Origin: Streptomyces purpureus
GTDB taxonomy: Bacteria > Actinomycetota > Actinomycetes > Streptomycetales > Streptomycetaceae
Direction: 5' to 3'
DNA: 64,000 bases
NCBI RefSeq assembly: GCF_014648195.1
Contig: NZ_BMQQ01000012.1
Location: 1 to 64,000 of the forward strand
Both the position numbers and the translations under genes were made by a program. Position 1 is the stretch's first letter, and the number at the start of each line of letters is the position of its first letter. The notes below the pieces were generated by a model. That model ran no database searches and was not told the origin of the DNA. It saw nothing but the letters and a program-made list of their open reading frames with translations. Below are positions 8,228 to 19,114 of the stretch, piece by piece.

Positions 8228-9634
8228 ATGGCTGCCCGTACGAAATCCGCCAAGGACCGGCCGTCCTATCGCTGCACCGAGTGCGGCTGGACGACCGCCA
8301 AGTGGCTCGGCCGTTGCCCGGAGTGCCAGGCCTGGGGGACGGTCGAGGAGTACGGCGCGCCCGCCGTCCGTACGACCGCCGTGGGCCGGGTCTCCACCGC
8401 CGCGGTCCCCATCGCGCAGGTCGACGGGCGTCAGGCCACGGCCCGTACGACCGGAGTGGCCGAGCTGGACCGGGTCCTGGGCGGCGGACTCGTGCCCGGG
8501 GCGGTGGTGCTGCTCGCCGGCGAGCCGGGTGTCGGCAAGTCCACGCTGCTGCTGGACGTGGCGGCGAAGGCGGCCGGCGACGAGCACCGCACGCTCTATG
8601 TGACCGGCGAGGAGTCCGCGAGCCAGGTCCGGCTGCGCGCCGACCGGATCGGCGCGCTGAGCGATCATCTCTACCTGGCCGCCGAGACCGACCTCTCCGC
8701 GGTGCTGGGGCATCTGGACGCGGTCAAGCCGTCGCTGCTGATCCTGGACTCGGTGCAGACGGTGGCCTCTCCGGAGATCGACGGGGCGCCGGGCGGCATG
8801 GCGCAGGTGCGGGAGGTCGCCGGGGCGCTGATCCGGGCCTCCAAGGAGCGGGGCATGTCCACGCTGCTGGTCGGCCATGTCACCAAGGACGGGGCCATCG
8901 CCGGGCCGCGGCTGCTGGAGCATCTCGTCGATGTCGTGCTGCACTTCGAGGGCGACCGGCACGCGCGGCTGCGGCTGGTGCGCGGCGTCAAGAACCGCTA
9001 CGGCGCGACGGACGAGGTCGGCTGCTTCGAGCTGCACGACGAGGGGATCACCGGTCTCGCCGATCCCTCGGGGCTCTTCCTCACCCGTCGTGACGAGCCC
9101 GTGCCGGGCACCTGCCTGACGGTGACCCTGGAGGGCCGCCGGCCGCTGGTGGCCGAGGTGCAGGCGCTCACGGTCGATTCGCAGATCCCCTCGCCGCGGC
9201 GGACCACCTCGGGGCTCGAGACCTCCCGGGTCTCGATGATGCTGGCGGTCCTGGAGCAGCGCGGCCGGATCACCGCGCTCGGCAAGCGGGACATCTACAG
9301 CGCGACGGTGGGCGGGGTGAAGCTCTCCGAGCCCGCCGCCGATCTCGCCATCGCGCTGGCCCTGGCGTCCGCCGCGAGTGACACCCCGCTGCCGAAGAAC
9401 CTGGTCGCGATCGGCGAGGTGGGCCTCGCGGGCGAGGTGAGACGCGTCACGGGCGTGCAGCGGCGCCTCGCGGAGGCGCACCGCCTGGGCTTCACCCACG
9501 CCCTGGTGCCGGGCGATCCGGGGAAGGTCCCGGCGGGCATGAAGGTGCTCGAGGTGGCGGACATGGGGGACGCGCTGCGGGTGCTGCCGCGCAGCCGGCG
9601 GGCCCCCGCGCGGGAGGCGGACCCGCTCGGCTGA
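8228..9634 (+). CDS. radA: DNA repair protein RadA
   Basis: RadA (Sms) is a RecA-like helicase that drives branch migration during recombinational repair. The 468 residues show, in order, a C4 zinc finger (YRCTECGWTTAKWLGRCPEC), the Walker A loop GEPGVGKST, the RadA-specific KNRYG motif, and a C-terminal Lon-protease-like domain without protease use. The ATG at 8228 gives the standard N-terminus; TACGGT ends 7 nt upstream and no Shine-Dalgarno is present, so the mRNA may be leaderless. disA follows 126 bp downstream in the same direction, a conserved pairing in Gram-positives, where RadA and DisA act together at DNA intermediates. Confidence 0.96.
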   Translation: MAARTKSAKDRPSYRCTECGWTTAKWLGRCPECQAWGTVEEYGAPAVRTTAVGRVSTAAVPIAQVDGRQATARTTGVAELDRVLGGGLVPGAVVLLAGEPGVGKSTLLLDVAAKAAGDEHRTLYVTGEESASQVRLRADRIGALSDHLYLAAETDLSAVLGHLDAVKPSLLILDSVQTVASPEIDGAPGGMAQVREVAGALIRASKERGMSTLLVGHVTKDGAIAGPRLLEHLVDVVLHFEGDRHARLRLVRGVKNRYGATDEVGCFELHDEGITGLADPSGLFLTRRDEPVPGTCLTVTLEGRRPLVAEVQALTVDSQIPSPRRTTSGLETSRVSMMLAVLEQRGRITALGKRDIYSATVGGVKLSEPAADLAIALALASAASDTPLPKNLVAIGEVGLAGEVRRVTGVQRRLAEAHRLGFTHALVPGDPGKVPAGMKVLEVADMGDALRVLPRSRRAPAREADPLG

Positions 9635-9760
9635 CGGGCCGCGGGCGGGGCGGCCCGGAGGCGGCCGGGGAGCGGCGCAGCGATTGCCCACACCGGCGCG
9701 ACAGCCGGGTCGCTAGACTTTGCCCTGGTCTCGCCCATCCGTACGAGCCGGAGGAGTGCA

Positions 9761-10885
9761 GTGGCAGCCAAGGACGGGGCAGCAAATCCCGGAAAGTCCG
9801 GCGGAGGCTCCGGCATCGAAGCGCTGATGCGGGCGTCCCTGAGCGCCGTCGCTCCCGGCACGTCCCTGCGGGACGGTCTGGAGCGCATCCTCCGTGGCAA
9901 CACCGGCGGTCTGATCGTCCTCGGCATGGACAAGACCGTCGAGTCGATGTGCACGGGCGGTTTCGTGCTGGACGTGGAGTTCACCGCGACCCGGCTGCGT
10001 GAGCTGTGCAAGCTGGACGGCGCGCTCATCCTCGACAAGGACATCACCAAGATCCTGCGGGCCGGTGTCCAGCTCGTCCCGGACGCCTCCATCCCCACGG
10101 AGGAGACGGGCACTCGCCACCGCACCGCGGACCGGGTCTCCAAGCAGTGCGGTTTCCCGGTCGTCTCGGTCTCCCAGTCGATGCGGCTCATCGCGCTCTA
10201 CGTGGACGGCGAGCGCCGGGTGCTGGAGGAGTCCGCCGCGATCCTCTCCCGCGCCAACCAGGCCCTCGCCACCCTGGAGCGGTACAAGCTGCGGCTCGAC
10301 GAGGTCGCCGGGACGCTCTCCGCGCTGGAGATCGAGGACCTGGTGACGGTCCGGGACGTGACCGCCGTCGCGCAGCGGCTGGAGATGGTGCGCCGGATCG
10401 CCACCGAGATCGCGGAGTACGTGGTCGAGCTGGGCACCGACGGCCGGCTCCTCTCGCTCCAGCTGGACGAGTTGATCGCGGGCGTGGAGCCGGAGCGCGA
10501 GCTGGTCATCCGGGACTACGTCCCCGAGCCGACCGCGAAGCGGTCCCGTACGGTCGCCGAGGCGCTCACCGAGCTCGACGCGCTGACCCATGCCGAGCTC
10601 CTCGAACTTCCCATAGTGGCCCGGGCGTTGGGGTACAGCGGCTCTCCCGAGACGCTGGACTCGGCGGTCTCCCCGCGCGGCTACCGGCTGCTGGCGAAGG
10701 TGCCGCGGCTGCCGGGCGCCATCATCGAGCGGCTGGTGGAGCACTTCGGCGGGCTGCAGAAGCTGCTCGCGGCGAGCGTCGACGACCTGCAGACGGTCGA
10801 CGGCGTGGGCGAGGCCCGGGCCCGCAGCGTCCGCGAGGGCCTCTCCCGGCTCGCGGAGTCCTCGATCCTCGAGCGGTACGTCTGA
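9761..10885 (+). CDS. disA: DNA integrity scanning protein, diadenylate cyclase
   Basis: DisA makes cyclic di-AMP from two ATP and scans DNA for branched structures. The 374 residues match the family length: the N-terminal DAC domain has the [11 protein letters not shown] (DGA) and [10 protein letters not shown] (RHR) active-site motifs, then a helical spine, then a C-terminal helix-hairpin-helix DNA-binding domain ([18 protein letters not shown]). GTG at 9761 follows GGAGGAG by about 7 nt. TAGACT at 9714-9719 could be the -10. The enzyme sets c-di-AMP levels, which in Streptomyces affect osmotic balance and development. Confidence 0.97.
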   Translation: MAAKDGAANPGKSGGGSGIEALMRASLSAVAPGTSLRDGLERILRGNTGGLIVLGMDKTVESMCTGGFVLDVEFTATRLRELCKLDGALILDKDITKILRAGVQLVPDASIPTEETGTRHRTADRVSKQCGFPVVSVSQSMRLIALYVDGERRVLEESAAILSRANQALATLERYKLRLDEVAGTLSALEIEDLVTVRDVTAVAQRLEMVRRIATEIAEYVVELGTDGRLLSLQLDELIAGVEPERELVIRDYVPEPTAKRSRTVAEALTELDALTHAELLELPIVARALGYSGSPETLDSAVSPRGYRLLAKVPRLPGAIIERLVEHFGGLQKLLAASVDDLQTVDGVGEARARSVREGLSRLAESSILERYV

Positions 10886-10923
10886 ACCCGCGTACGCGGT
10901 AGCTGTCGGCCGTACGTACGGCG

Positions 10924-10955
10924 GAGGCGGCGGGACCCTCGGGTCCCGCCGCCTC
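10924..10955. terminator. Bidirectional terminator between disA and the convergent gene
   Basis: A 15-bp perfect stem: GAGGCGGCGGGACCC (10924-10938) pairs with 10941-10955. It lies between two convergent genes, 39 bp after the disA stop. Confidence 0.8.
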
Positions 10956-10996
10956 GCCACAAGCCCTTGCCGTCGGATTCGCCGTCGGCCTTGAGG

Positions 10997-11788
10997 TCAG
11001 TCCTTGGCCAGCGTGAACGACGCCGGCATCACCTTCACGCCCGGCACCTGCGCCTCGACGAGATACGTTCCGGGCTCCACCGCCCGCGTCGGCGGCGTCG
11101 CGCACTGCGGGGCGCTGCGCGCCCGGTCCCACTCCACGGTGTGGGTGATCGTGCCGCCCGCCGGAACGCGCAGCAGCAGGCTGCCGGCCGTGCGCGGGCA
11201 GTCCTTCGAGGACCAGACGTCGTCGTCCTCGCTGTCGCTGATCGTCAGAACCGCCTGCCGGGGCCCGAAGTCGGCCTTGCAGGTGGTCGCCGAGGTGTTG
11301 CGGACGATCAGCTGGAACTGCGGCCGCTCACCGGGCGCGTAGGAGACCTTCATGGTGCGCAGGGTCAACTGCAGGGAGCTGGGCGGGCAGTTGGGCAGCG
11401 GGGAGTTCGCGGGGACCTGCTGGCCGGCGCCGGCGCCCGTGCCGGCGGCGGCGCCGCTGCCGACGGTGTCGCCGTTCTTGCCGCCGTCGCCGCCGGTGCC
11501 CGTACCGCTGTCGGAGGGGTCGCCGTCACTCTCGCCGGATGCGCCCGACTCGTCGCGTCCGCCGGGCTGTTCACTGATCGCCGGGCCGGAGGAGGAGGGG
11601 CCCGGGGTGATGGCGGGCGGCTTGGGCGAGGCGCCGTTGGCGCCGTCGCTGGGGGTGCCGCTCCCGTTGCCCCCCAGTGAGGCGACGGCCCAGGCGATGA
11701 GCACGGCCATCAGTGCGATCAGGCACAGCGCGACCGCCCTCCGTCGCCAGTAGATGGAGGAGGGAAGCGGCCCGACCGGATTGCGCAT
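10997..11788 (-). CDS. Membrane-anchored extracytoplasmic protein of unknown function
   Basis: A 263-residue protein with a short basic cytoplasmic start, one membrane helix at about residues 15-38 (VALCLIALMAVLIAWAVASL), a ~90-residue Gly/Ser/Pro/Asp linker, and a C-terminal beta-rich domain of ~130 residues with four Cys that could form disulfides (NCPPSSL, TTCKADF, KDCPRT, PQCATPP). The C-terminal part resembles extracellular Ig-like or DUF4232-type beta sandwiches, but I cannot assign a family firmly. The ATG at 11788 was preferred to 11839 because GTGGGA lies upstream and the membrane anchor then begins near the N-terminus. It is convergent with disA and divergent from the PAP2 gene. Confidence 0.75.
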   Translation of the reverse strand: MRNPVGPLPSSIYWRRRAVALCLIALMAVLIAWAVASLGGNGSGTPSDGANGASPKPPAITPGPSSSGPAISEQPGGRDESGASGESDGDPSDSGTGTGGDGGKNGDTVGSGAAAGTGAGAGQQVPANSPLPNCPPSSLQLTLRTMKVSYAPGERPQFQLIVRNTSATTCKADFGPRQAVLTISDSEDDDVWSSKDCPRTAGSLLLRVPAGGTITHTVEWDRARSAPQCATPPTRAVEPGTYLVEAQVPGVKVMPASFTLAKD

Positions 11789-12082
11789 AGATCCCACGGA
11801 CGAAACCTTACGAGAGAACGGGACCAACTCCCGCCCCACATGCCGCCTCAGACCTCAAGTTTTGCCGATGATCACATCCGATGACGGGACAGAACGGGCC
11901 GCCGGGTCGGACCGGCCGACAGGCGGGGCGGGCCGCCGTCCGGTCCGGGGCTGGCCGCCCTCAGGTCCGGTTCCGGACGCCGTCCGGTCCGGTTCCGGTC
12001 GCCACCCCCTACTTTCGTCGGGGGCGGATGGCGACGAAGGCCACGGGCGAGCTCCTGACCTGGCCAGGTACGGTCCTTGACC

Positions 12083-12742
12083 ATGAGCCAGGACCTCTAC
12101 CTCACCATCACCGACTTCGCCCGCAGCACCCCCTCGTGGTTCCAGTTCCTCGCCGAACTGTGGACCGAGGCCGGGCTGCTGCTCTTCGGAGTGCTCTTCG
12201 TCGTCGGCTGGTTCAGATCCCGCTCCCTGGATTCCCGCGCCATGGCGCTCGCGCTGCTCGCGCCGCTCGCGACCGCCTTCGGCTATGTGGTGAGCGAGGC
12301 GTTCAAGTCGCTCGTGGACGAGGAGCGTCCGTGCCGGGCGGTGGTGGGTGCCGGACCGTCGTTGGTGGAGTGCCCGCCGTACGGCGACTGGTCCTTCCCC
12401 AGCAACCACTCGGCGATCGCCGGGGCCGCCGCGATGGCGGTGACCCTCGCGCTGGTCGCCTCGTGGCGGTGGATCGCCTGGCCGGCGGCGGTGATGGCGG
12501 TGCTGATGGCGTTCTCCCGGGTCTTCGTCGGCGTGCACTACCCGCATGACGTGACGGTCGGTCTGGTGCTCGGCGCGCTGATCGCGTTCCTCTTCATGCG
12601 CCTGCTCACCAAGCCAGCCGTGGGGCTCGTGGAAGCCTGTCGGTCCAGCCGCAACGGCGCAGTGGTGTGGTGCGTGGGGCGCGGAGCGCGCGCGCACGCC
12701 GCCACCGTGCGCCGGGAGCAGGTACACCACCACTCGTCCTGA
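12083..12742 (+). CDS. PAP2-superfamily membrane phosphatase
   Basis: A 219-residue integral membrane phosphatase (about five helices). PAP2 motifs are visible: KSLVDEERPC (motif 1, Lys and Arg), FPSNHSAIAG (motif 2, catalytic His) and SRVFVGVHYPHDV (motif 3, His and Asp). Such enzymes dephosphorylate undecaprenyl diphosphate or phosphatidate outside the membrane, so a role in lipid-carrier recycling is plausible. The C-terminal ~45 residues are Arg/His-rich and outside the family. The ATG at 12083 follows TACGGT by 8 nt and lacks a Shine-Dalgarno. mutY follows after 22 bp, so the two may be co-transcribed. Confidence 0.88.
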   Translation: MSQDLYLTITDFARSTPSWFQFLAELWTEAGLLLFGVLFVVGWFRSRSLDSRAMALALLAPLATAFGYVVSEAFKSLVDEERPCRAVVGAGPSLVECPPYGDWSFPSNHSAIAGAAAMAVTLALVASWRWIAWPAAVMAVLMAFSRVFVGVHYPHDVTVGLVLGALIAFLFMRLLTKPAVGLVEACRSSRNGAVVWCVGRGARAHAATVRREQVHHHSS

Positions 12743-12764
12743 ACGTGTCAGGATCGGAGGTGCC

Positions 12765-13772
12765 ATGACTGCCACAGACGCCCCTTCCGAAGCCCCTGTC
12801 CCGGCGTCCTCCGAGTTCCTCGACGCCGAGGCCCCCACCCCCGATGTCCTTGACGCCCCCCAGGCCGACGAGGCGGCCCTGCTCCACGCGCCCGTGCTGG
12901 CGTGGTTCGAGCAGCACGCCCGTGACCTGCCCTGGCGCCGCCCCGAGGCCGGTGCCTGGGGCGTGATGGTCAGCGAGTTCATGCTCCAGCAGACCCCGGT
13001 CGCGCGGGTCCTGCCGGTCTACGAGCAGTGGCTGGCCCGCTGGCCCCGCCCGGCCGACCTGGCCGCCGAAGCCCCCGGCGAAGCCGTGCGCGCCTGGGGC
13101 CGGCTCGGCTATCCGCGCCGTGCGCTGCGCCTGCACGGGGCGGCCGTGGCGATAACGGAGCGGCACGGCGGCGACGTGCCCAGCGACCACGGGCAGCTGC
13201 TCGCGCTGCCCGGCATCGGGGAGTACACGGCGGCGGCCGTGGCCTCCTTCGCCTACGGGCAGCGGCACGCCGTGCTCGACACCAATGTGCGCCGGGTCTT
13301 CGCGCGGGCGGCGACCGGCATCCAGTACCCGCCCAACGCCACCACCGCCGCCGAGCGGCGCCTGGCCCGTGCGCTGCTGCCGGCCGACGAGCCGACGGCG
13401 GCGCACTGGGCCGCCGCATCGATGGAGCTGGGCGCGCTGGTGTGCACGGCCCGCAACGAAGCGTGCGAGCGGTGTCCGATCGCCTCCCGGTGCGCCTGGC
13501 GGCTCTCGGGGAAGCCGGCGCACGACGGCCCGCCGCGCCGGGGCCAGACGTACGCCGGTACCGACCGGCAGGTGCGCGGCCGGCTCCTCGCCGTGTTGCG
13601 GGAGGCCCCCTCGCCCGTACCCCAGGCGGCGCTGGACGCCGTGTGGGCCGATCCGGTGCAGCGGGCCAGGGCGCTGGACGGGCTGGTGGCCGACGGGCTG
13701 GTGGAGCCGCTGGCGCAGGGCATGTACCGGTTGCCGACGGGCCGCCCCGTGCGCCCGGCCACGCACTCCTGA
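12765..13772 (+). CDS. mutY: A/G-specific adenine glycosylase
   Basis: MutY removes adenine mispaired with 8-oxoguanine. In the 335 residues: a ~45-residue acidic N-terminal extension, the EFMLQQTPV active-site helix with catalytic Glu, the helix-hairpin-helix LPGIGEYTAAAV, catalytic Asp in VLDTNVRRV, and a C-x6-C-x2-C-x5-C [4Fe-4S] ligand set (CTARNEACERCPIASRC). The C-terminal NUDIX-like 8-oxoG recognition domain is short or absent, as often in actinobacteria. The ATG at 12765 follows GGAGG at good spacing. Confidence 0.93.
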   Translation: MTATDAPSEAPVPASSEFLDAEAPTPDVLDAPQADEAALLHAPVLAWFEQHARDLPWRRPEAGAWGVMVSEFMLQQTPVARVLPVYEQWLARWPRPADLAAEAPGEAVRAWGRLGYPRRALRLHGAAVAITERHGGDVPSDHGQLLALPGIGEYTAAAVASFAYGQRHAVLDTNVRRVFARAATGIQYPPNATTAAERRLARALLPADEPTAAHWAAASMELGALVCTARNEACERCPIASRCAWRLSGKPAHDGPPRRGQTYAGTDRQVRGRLLAVLREAPSPVPQAALDAVWADPVQRARALDGLVADGLVEPLAQGMYRLPTGRPVRPATHS

Positions 13773-14007
13773 CCCCGACCCCGAGCCTCCGGAAAACGGA
13801 GTCACCACCCCCGGTCCGCACCCCCGAAACCCCTCCGGGCCTGGGGTTTCACCGTCCGCAACCATCTGACACAAACGCTGTTACACAACCGATGGGCAGC
13901 CGTGCATCCGCCGACGGCTGCCCCGGACAACCCCGTGACAACACCTCCGTAGCTTCAGTGGCGCAAAGAGGGACCACGCAGTTTCACGGGGATCGGAGGC
14001 GGTTCGG

Positions 14008-14571
14008 ATGGCGCACGGCGAGGTGCTCGAGTTCGAAGAGTACGTACGCACGCGGCAGGAGGCCCTGCTGCGCAGCGCCCGGCGCCTCGTCCCCGACCCG
14101 GTGGACGCGCAGGACCTGCTCCAGACCGCGCTGGTTCGTACGTACGGCCGCTGGGACGGTATAGCGGACAAGTCGCTCGCGGACGCGTACCTTCGCCGGG
14201 TGATGATCAATACGCGCACCGAGTGGTGGCGCGCCCGCAAGCTGGAAGAGGTGCCCACCGAGCAGCTGCCCGACGCGAGCGTCGACGACGCCACCGAGCA
14301 GCACGCCGACCGCGCCCTGCTGATGGACGTGCTGAAGGTGCTCGCGCCGAAGCAGCGCAGCGTCGTGGTGCTGCGGCACTGGGAGCAGATGAGCACCGAG
14401 GAGACCGCCGCCGCGCTCGGAATGTCGACCGGTACGGTGAAGAGCACGCTCCACCGTGCGCTGGCGCGGCTACGCCAGGAACTGGAGAGCCGAGGCATCG
14501 ACGACGCCCGTGCTCTGGAGCGGTCCGGCGGACGACGTGACGAAGGGTGGCGGGAGCGGTGCGCGGCCTGA
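14008..14571 (+). CDS. sigE: ECF sigma factor SigE (cell-envelope stress)
   Basis: A 187-residue group IV sigma factor, nearly identical through the body to S. coelicolor SigE as I remember it (DPVDAQDLLQTALVRTYGRW in region 2; EETAAALGMSTGTVKSTLHR in region 4). It directs transcription of envelope-maintenance genes. Unlike most ECF factors it has no partner anti-sigma; control is at transcription by CseB/CseC, whose genes follow directly. The 235 bp upstream (13773-14007) have an AT-richer patch with TGTTACACAACC around 13880, where the CseB-controlled promoter would be expected, but I cannot pin the site. Confidence 0.96.
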   Translation: MAHGEVLEFEEYVRTRQEALLRSARRLVPDPVDAQDLLQTALVRTYGRWDGIADKSLADAYLRRVMINTRTEWWRARKLEEVPTEQLPDASVDDATEQHADRALLMDVLKVLAPKQRSVVVLRHWEQMSTEETAAALGMSTGTVKSTLHRALARLRQELESRGIDDARALERSGGRRDEGWRERCAA

Positions 14572-15263
14572 GGGCCAGACACGACATCGACGGCGCGCGC
14601 CACGACGCGCGCCGTTTCGGCGGCATCGGGGCGGCGAGCACCACGGCAGTGGCCGGGCTCGTCGCCGTCGGCGTGTTCGTGGTCGGCTGTTCGACCGGTG
14701 GTACGGGCTCCCGTGACGAGGGCGCGGCCTCCCGGCCCGACCAGACCTCGCCGACGGCGGCCGTCCCGTCCGCGCCCGCGTCCTCCACGGCCCACTTCAA
14801 GAAGGTCGACGCGGCCCGGCTGATCAAGTCCGACCCCAAGGTGAGCGACCAGGTCAAGGCCGACCTGAAGCCGTGCGTGAAGAACATCTACCCCGTGGAC
14901 ACCTCCTACGGGAACCTGACCGGCGGGCCCGCGCCCGACGTCATAGTGAACGTGATGACCTGCGGTGACGCGGTCGGCATCGGCACGTACGTGTACCGCG
15001 AGGAGGGCGGCGAGTACAGGAACGTGTTCGCCACCGAGGACGCGGCGGTGTACGCGACGATCGACCGGGGCGATCTGGTGGTGACCAAGCAGGTGTACGC
15101 CAAGGGGGATCCGGTGGCGTACCCCTCCGGCGAGGACGTGATCACGTACCGCTGGTCGGGGAGCAAGTTCACCCAGCACGACTGGGTGCACAACGACTAC
15201 AGCAAAGCGGTCGGCGACGGAGGCATCGACAGCCCGTCGACGGCCGCACCGAGCGAGAACTGA
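14559..15263 (+). CDS. cseA: CseA lipoprotein, negative modulator of the SigE system
   Basis: A 234-residue lipoprotein. After a basic start and hydrophobic stretch (TTAVAGLVAVGVFVVGC) the lipobox VVGC places the lipidated Cys at about residue 44, and a Ser/Thr/Pro linker leads to a soluble domain containing two Cys (KPCVKN, MTCGDA). In S. coelicolor CseA is extracytoplasmic and dampens CseC signalling. The start overlaps the sigE stop: GTG at 14559 (GGGAG just upstream) or GTG at 14547 are both possible. Overlap implies coupling with sigE. cseB follows after 9 bp. Confidence 0.9.
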   Translation: MRGLRARHDIDGARHDARRFGGIGAASTTAVAGLVAVGVFVVGCSTGGTGSRDEGAASRPDQTSPTAAVPSAPASSTAHFKKVDAARLIKSDPKVSDQVKADLKPCVKNIYPVDTSYGNLTGGPAPDVIVNVMTCGDAVGIGTYVYREEGGEYRNVFATEDAAVYATIDRGDLVVTKQVYAKGDPVAYPSGEDVITYRWSGSKFTQHDWVHNDYSKAVGDGGIDSPSTAAPSEN

Positions 15264-15272
15264 GAGCGCGCG

Positions 15273-15977
15273 ATGGCCGAGACCCATGTGCTGTTCGTCG
15301 AGGACGACGACGTCATCCGGGAAGCCACCCAGCTGGCGCTGGAGCGGGACGGCTTCGCGGTGACCGCGATGCCGGACGGGCTGTCCGGGCTGGAGGCGTT
15401 CCGCGAGCGGCAGCCCGACATCGCCCTCCTGGACGTGATGCTGCCGGGCATGGACGGGGTCAGCCTGTGCCGCCGGATCCGTGACGAGTCGACCGTGCCG
15501 GTGATCATGCTGTCGGCGCGCGCCGACTCCATCGACGTGGTCCTCGGTCTGGAGGCGGGCGCCGACGACTATGTCACCAAGCCCTTCGACGGGTCGGTGC
15601 TCGTCGCGCGGATCCGGGCAGTGCTGCGCCGCTTCGGCCACGCCGGCGGGCCGGCGGCCGGCGGCGACGGGCAGGGGGCCTCGGACGAGCGCGGGGTGCT
15701 GGTCTTCGGCGACCTGGAGGTCGACACCGAGGGCATGGAGGTCCGCAGGGGCGGCGCGCCGGTGGCGCTGACGCCGACCGAGATGCGGCTGCTGCTGGAG
15801 TTCTCGGCGTCCCCGGGCACCGTCCTGTCGCGTGACCGGCTGCTTGAGCGGGTGTGGGACTACGGCTGGGGCGGCGACACCCGGGTGGTGGACGTCCATG
15901 TCCAGCGGCTGCGGACGAAGATCGGGCAGGACCGGATCGAGACGGTCCGCGGCTTCGGATACAAGCTCAAGCCATGA
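15273..15977 (+). CDS. cseB: Response regulator CseB
   Basis: A 234-residue OmpR/PhoB-type regulator. The receiver has the acid pair in VEDDDVIRE, phospho-accepting Asp54 in LLDVMLPGMDG, and Lys in DDYVTKPFDG; the winged helix is at the C-terminus (TPTEMRLLLEF through VVDVHVQRLRTKIG). Phosphorylated by CseC, it activates the sigE promoter, so the operon is self-amplifying in response to wall damage. Confidence 0.96.
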   Translation: MAETHVLFVEDDDVIREATQLALERDGFAVTAMPDGLSGLEAFRERQPDIALLDVMLPGMDGVSLCRRIRDESTVPVIMLSARADSIDVVLGLEAGADDYVTKPFDGSVLVARIRAVLRRFGHAGGPAAGGDGQGASDERGVLVFGDLEVDTEGMEVRRGGAPVALTPTEMRLLLEFSASPGTVLSRDRLLERVWDYGWGGDTRVVDVHVQRLRTKIGQDRIETVRGFGYKLKP

Positions 15978-16029
15978 CCCCGACCCATGACCCCGCTCCC
16001 CCGGGACCCGCGGCCATAGGACTGGACGG

Positions 16030-17343
16030 ATGAGGCGGTTCGCGCTCCGGACGGGCGTCCGCTGGAAGATCTCGATCGCGATCGCCGCGGTGGGCGCGCT
16101 GATCGCGGTGGCGCTCAGCCTGGTCGTGCACAACGCGGCGCGCGTCTCGATGCTGGAGAACGCGCGCGAGGTGCAGATGGAGCGGCTGCTCTTCGCGCAG
16201 CGGATGTACGAGTCCGCCAAGCCCAAGGAGCCCCGCTTCGGGACCAAGCTCAACGACCCGATGCTGCCGCCCGAGCTCGGCGAGCTCATGCGCGACCAGC
16301 GGCGCGGCACCTTCGTGCAGGAGCACGGCGACGGCGGTCCGCCGGACGTGTGGGCGGCGGTGCCGCTGGCCAACGGCGACATCCTGTCCCTGCACATCCC
16401 CTTCGCCGACCGCAGCGCCAAGATCATGGCCGATCTGGACCGGGCCCTGATCATCGGCTCGGTGACGGTCGTCTTCGGCGGCTGCGCGCTCGGTGTGCTC
16501 ATCGGCGGTCAGCTCTCCCGCCGGCTGCGCAAGGCCGCGGCGGCGGCCGGGAAGGTCGCGCAGGGCAATACGGACGTACGGGTCCGCAACGCCATCGGCG
16601 GCGTCGTGCGGGACGAGACGGACGAGCTGGCGCGGGCGGTCGACGCCCTCACCGACGCGCTGCACGAGCGGATCGAGGCGGAGCGCCGGGTCACCGCTGA
16701 CATCGCGCACGAGCTGCGGACGCCGGTGACCGGGCTGCTCACGGCCGCCGAACTGCTGCCGCCTGGCCGGCCCACCGAGCTCGTACGGGACAGGGCGCAG
16801 GCGATGCGGACGCTCGTCGAGGACGTGCTGGAGGTCGCCCGGCTGGACGGGGCGTCCGAGCGGGCGGAGCTTCAGGAGATCGCGCTGGGCGAGTTCGTCG
16901 AGCGGCGGGTGCGGGCGCTGAACCCGGAGACGGTGGTCCATGTGGTCCACGAGTCGTGGGTGAACACCGATCCGCGCCGTCTGGAGCGGATCCTGGGCAA
17001 TCTGCTCGCCAATGCCGCCAAGCACGGTAAGCCGCCGGTGGAGGTCACCGTCGAGGGCCGGGTCGTACGGGTCCGTGATCACGGCCCGGGGTTCCCGGAG
17101 GCGCTGCTGCGGGAGGGTCCGAGCCGGTTCCGTACGGGCGCGAGCGACCGGGCCGGGCACGGGCACGGTCTTGGTCTGACGATCGCGGCGGGGCAGGCGC
17201 GGGTGCTGGGGGCGCGGCTGACGTTCCGCAACGCGGCGCCGGAGGGAGCGGAGAGGTCCGGCGGGGCGATCGCGGTCCTGTGGCTGCCGGACCACGCGCC
17301 GACGAACACGGGCAGCTTTCCGATGATCCAGTTCCCGGAGTAG
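16030..17343 (+). CDS. cseC: Sensor histidine kinase CseC
   Basis: A 437-residue membrane kinase. Two helices (about residues 12-38 and 140-160) flank a ~100-residue extracytoplasmic sensor; HAMP follows (SRRLRKAAAAAGKVAQGNTD), then HisKA with His227 in DIAHELRTPVTGLL, and an HATPase domain (NLLANAAKHG, VRDHGPGFPEA, GHGLGLTIA). It detects cell-envelope damage and phosphorylates CseB. The ATG is 52 bp after the cseB stop; a strong hairpin terminates the operon at 17362-17397. Confidence 0.95.
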   Translation: MRRFALRTGVRWKISIAIAAVGALIAVALSLVVHNAARVSMLENAREVQMERLLFAQRMYESAKPKEPRFGTKLNDPMLPPELGELMRDQRRGTFVQEHGDGGPPDVWAAVPLANGDILSLHIPFADRSAKIMADLDRALIIGSVTVVFGGCALGVLIGGQLSRRLRKAAAAAGKVAQGNTDVRVRNAIGGVVRDETDELARAVDALTDALHERIEAERRVTADIAHELRTPVTGLLTAAELLPPGRPTELVRDRAQAMRTLVEDVLEVARLDGASERAELQEIALGEFVERRVRALNPETVVHVVHESWVNTDPRRLERILGNLLANAAKHGKPPVEVTVEGRVVRVRDHGPGFPEALLREGPSRFRTGASDRAGHGHGLGLTIAAGQARVLGARLTFRNAAPEGAERSGGAIAVLWLPDHAPTNTGSFPMIQFPE

Positions 17344-17361
17344 CGCACCATCTGTACGGGT

Positions 17362-17397
17362 GAGGCCCCCGGTGCCCGTGTGGGCGCCGGGGGCCTC
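17362..17397. terminator. Terminator between cseC and the convergent exporter gene
   Basis: GAGGCCCCCGG (17362-17372) pairs with CCGGGGGCCTC (17387-17397); the inner part continues with GCCC-GTGT-GGGC. It sits between convergent stops and can serve both. Confidence 0.8.
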
Positions 17398-17433
17398 GCT
17401 GTTGTGCAACGGGGTCGGACCGGTTCGGCCGGA

Positions 17434-19023
<1,590 letters not shown>

Positions 19024-19025
19024 TT

Positions 19026-19043
19026 ACTTGCCGACCGGCTAGT
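19026..19043. promoter_or_regulatory. TetR operator 1
   Basis: ACTTGCCGACCGGCTAGT is an 18-bp near-perfect palindrome (14 of 18 positions symmetric), half of a pair sharing ACT-n-G-n-CG...CG-n-C-n-AGT. It lies nearest the exporter start. Confidence 0.7.
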
Positions 19044-19071
19044 TGACTACAATGGGGACGGTAGACGCGTA

Positions 19072-19089
19072 ACTAGCCGGGCGTCAAGT
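19072..19089. promoter_or_regulatory. TetR operator 2
   Basis: ACTAGCCGGGCGTCAAGT matches operator 1 in inverted orientation, centre to centre 46 bp. The two together form nested arms CTTACTTG/CAAGTAAG and CCGGCTAGTT/AACTAGCCGG spanning 19023-19092. A possible exporter -35 (TTGACG, minus strand) overlaps it. Confidence 0.7.
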
Positions 19090-19114
19090 AAGTTTCGTGG
19101 GAGAGCAGGCAGTC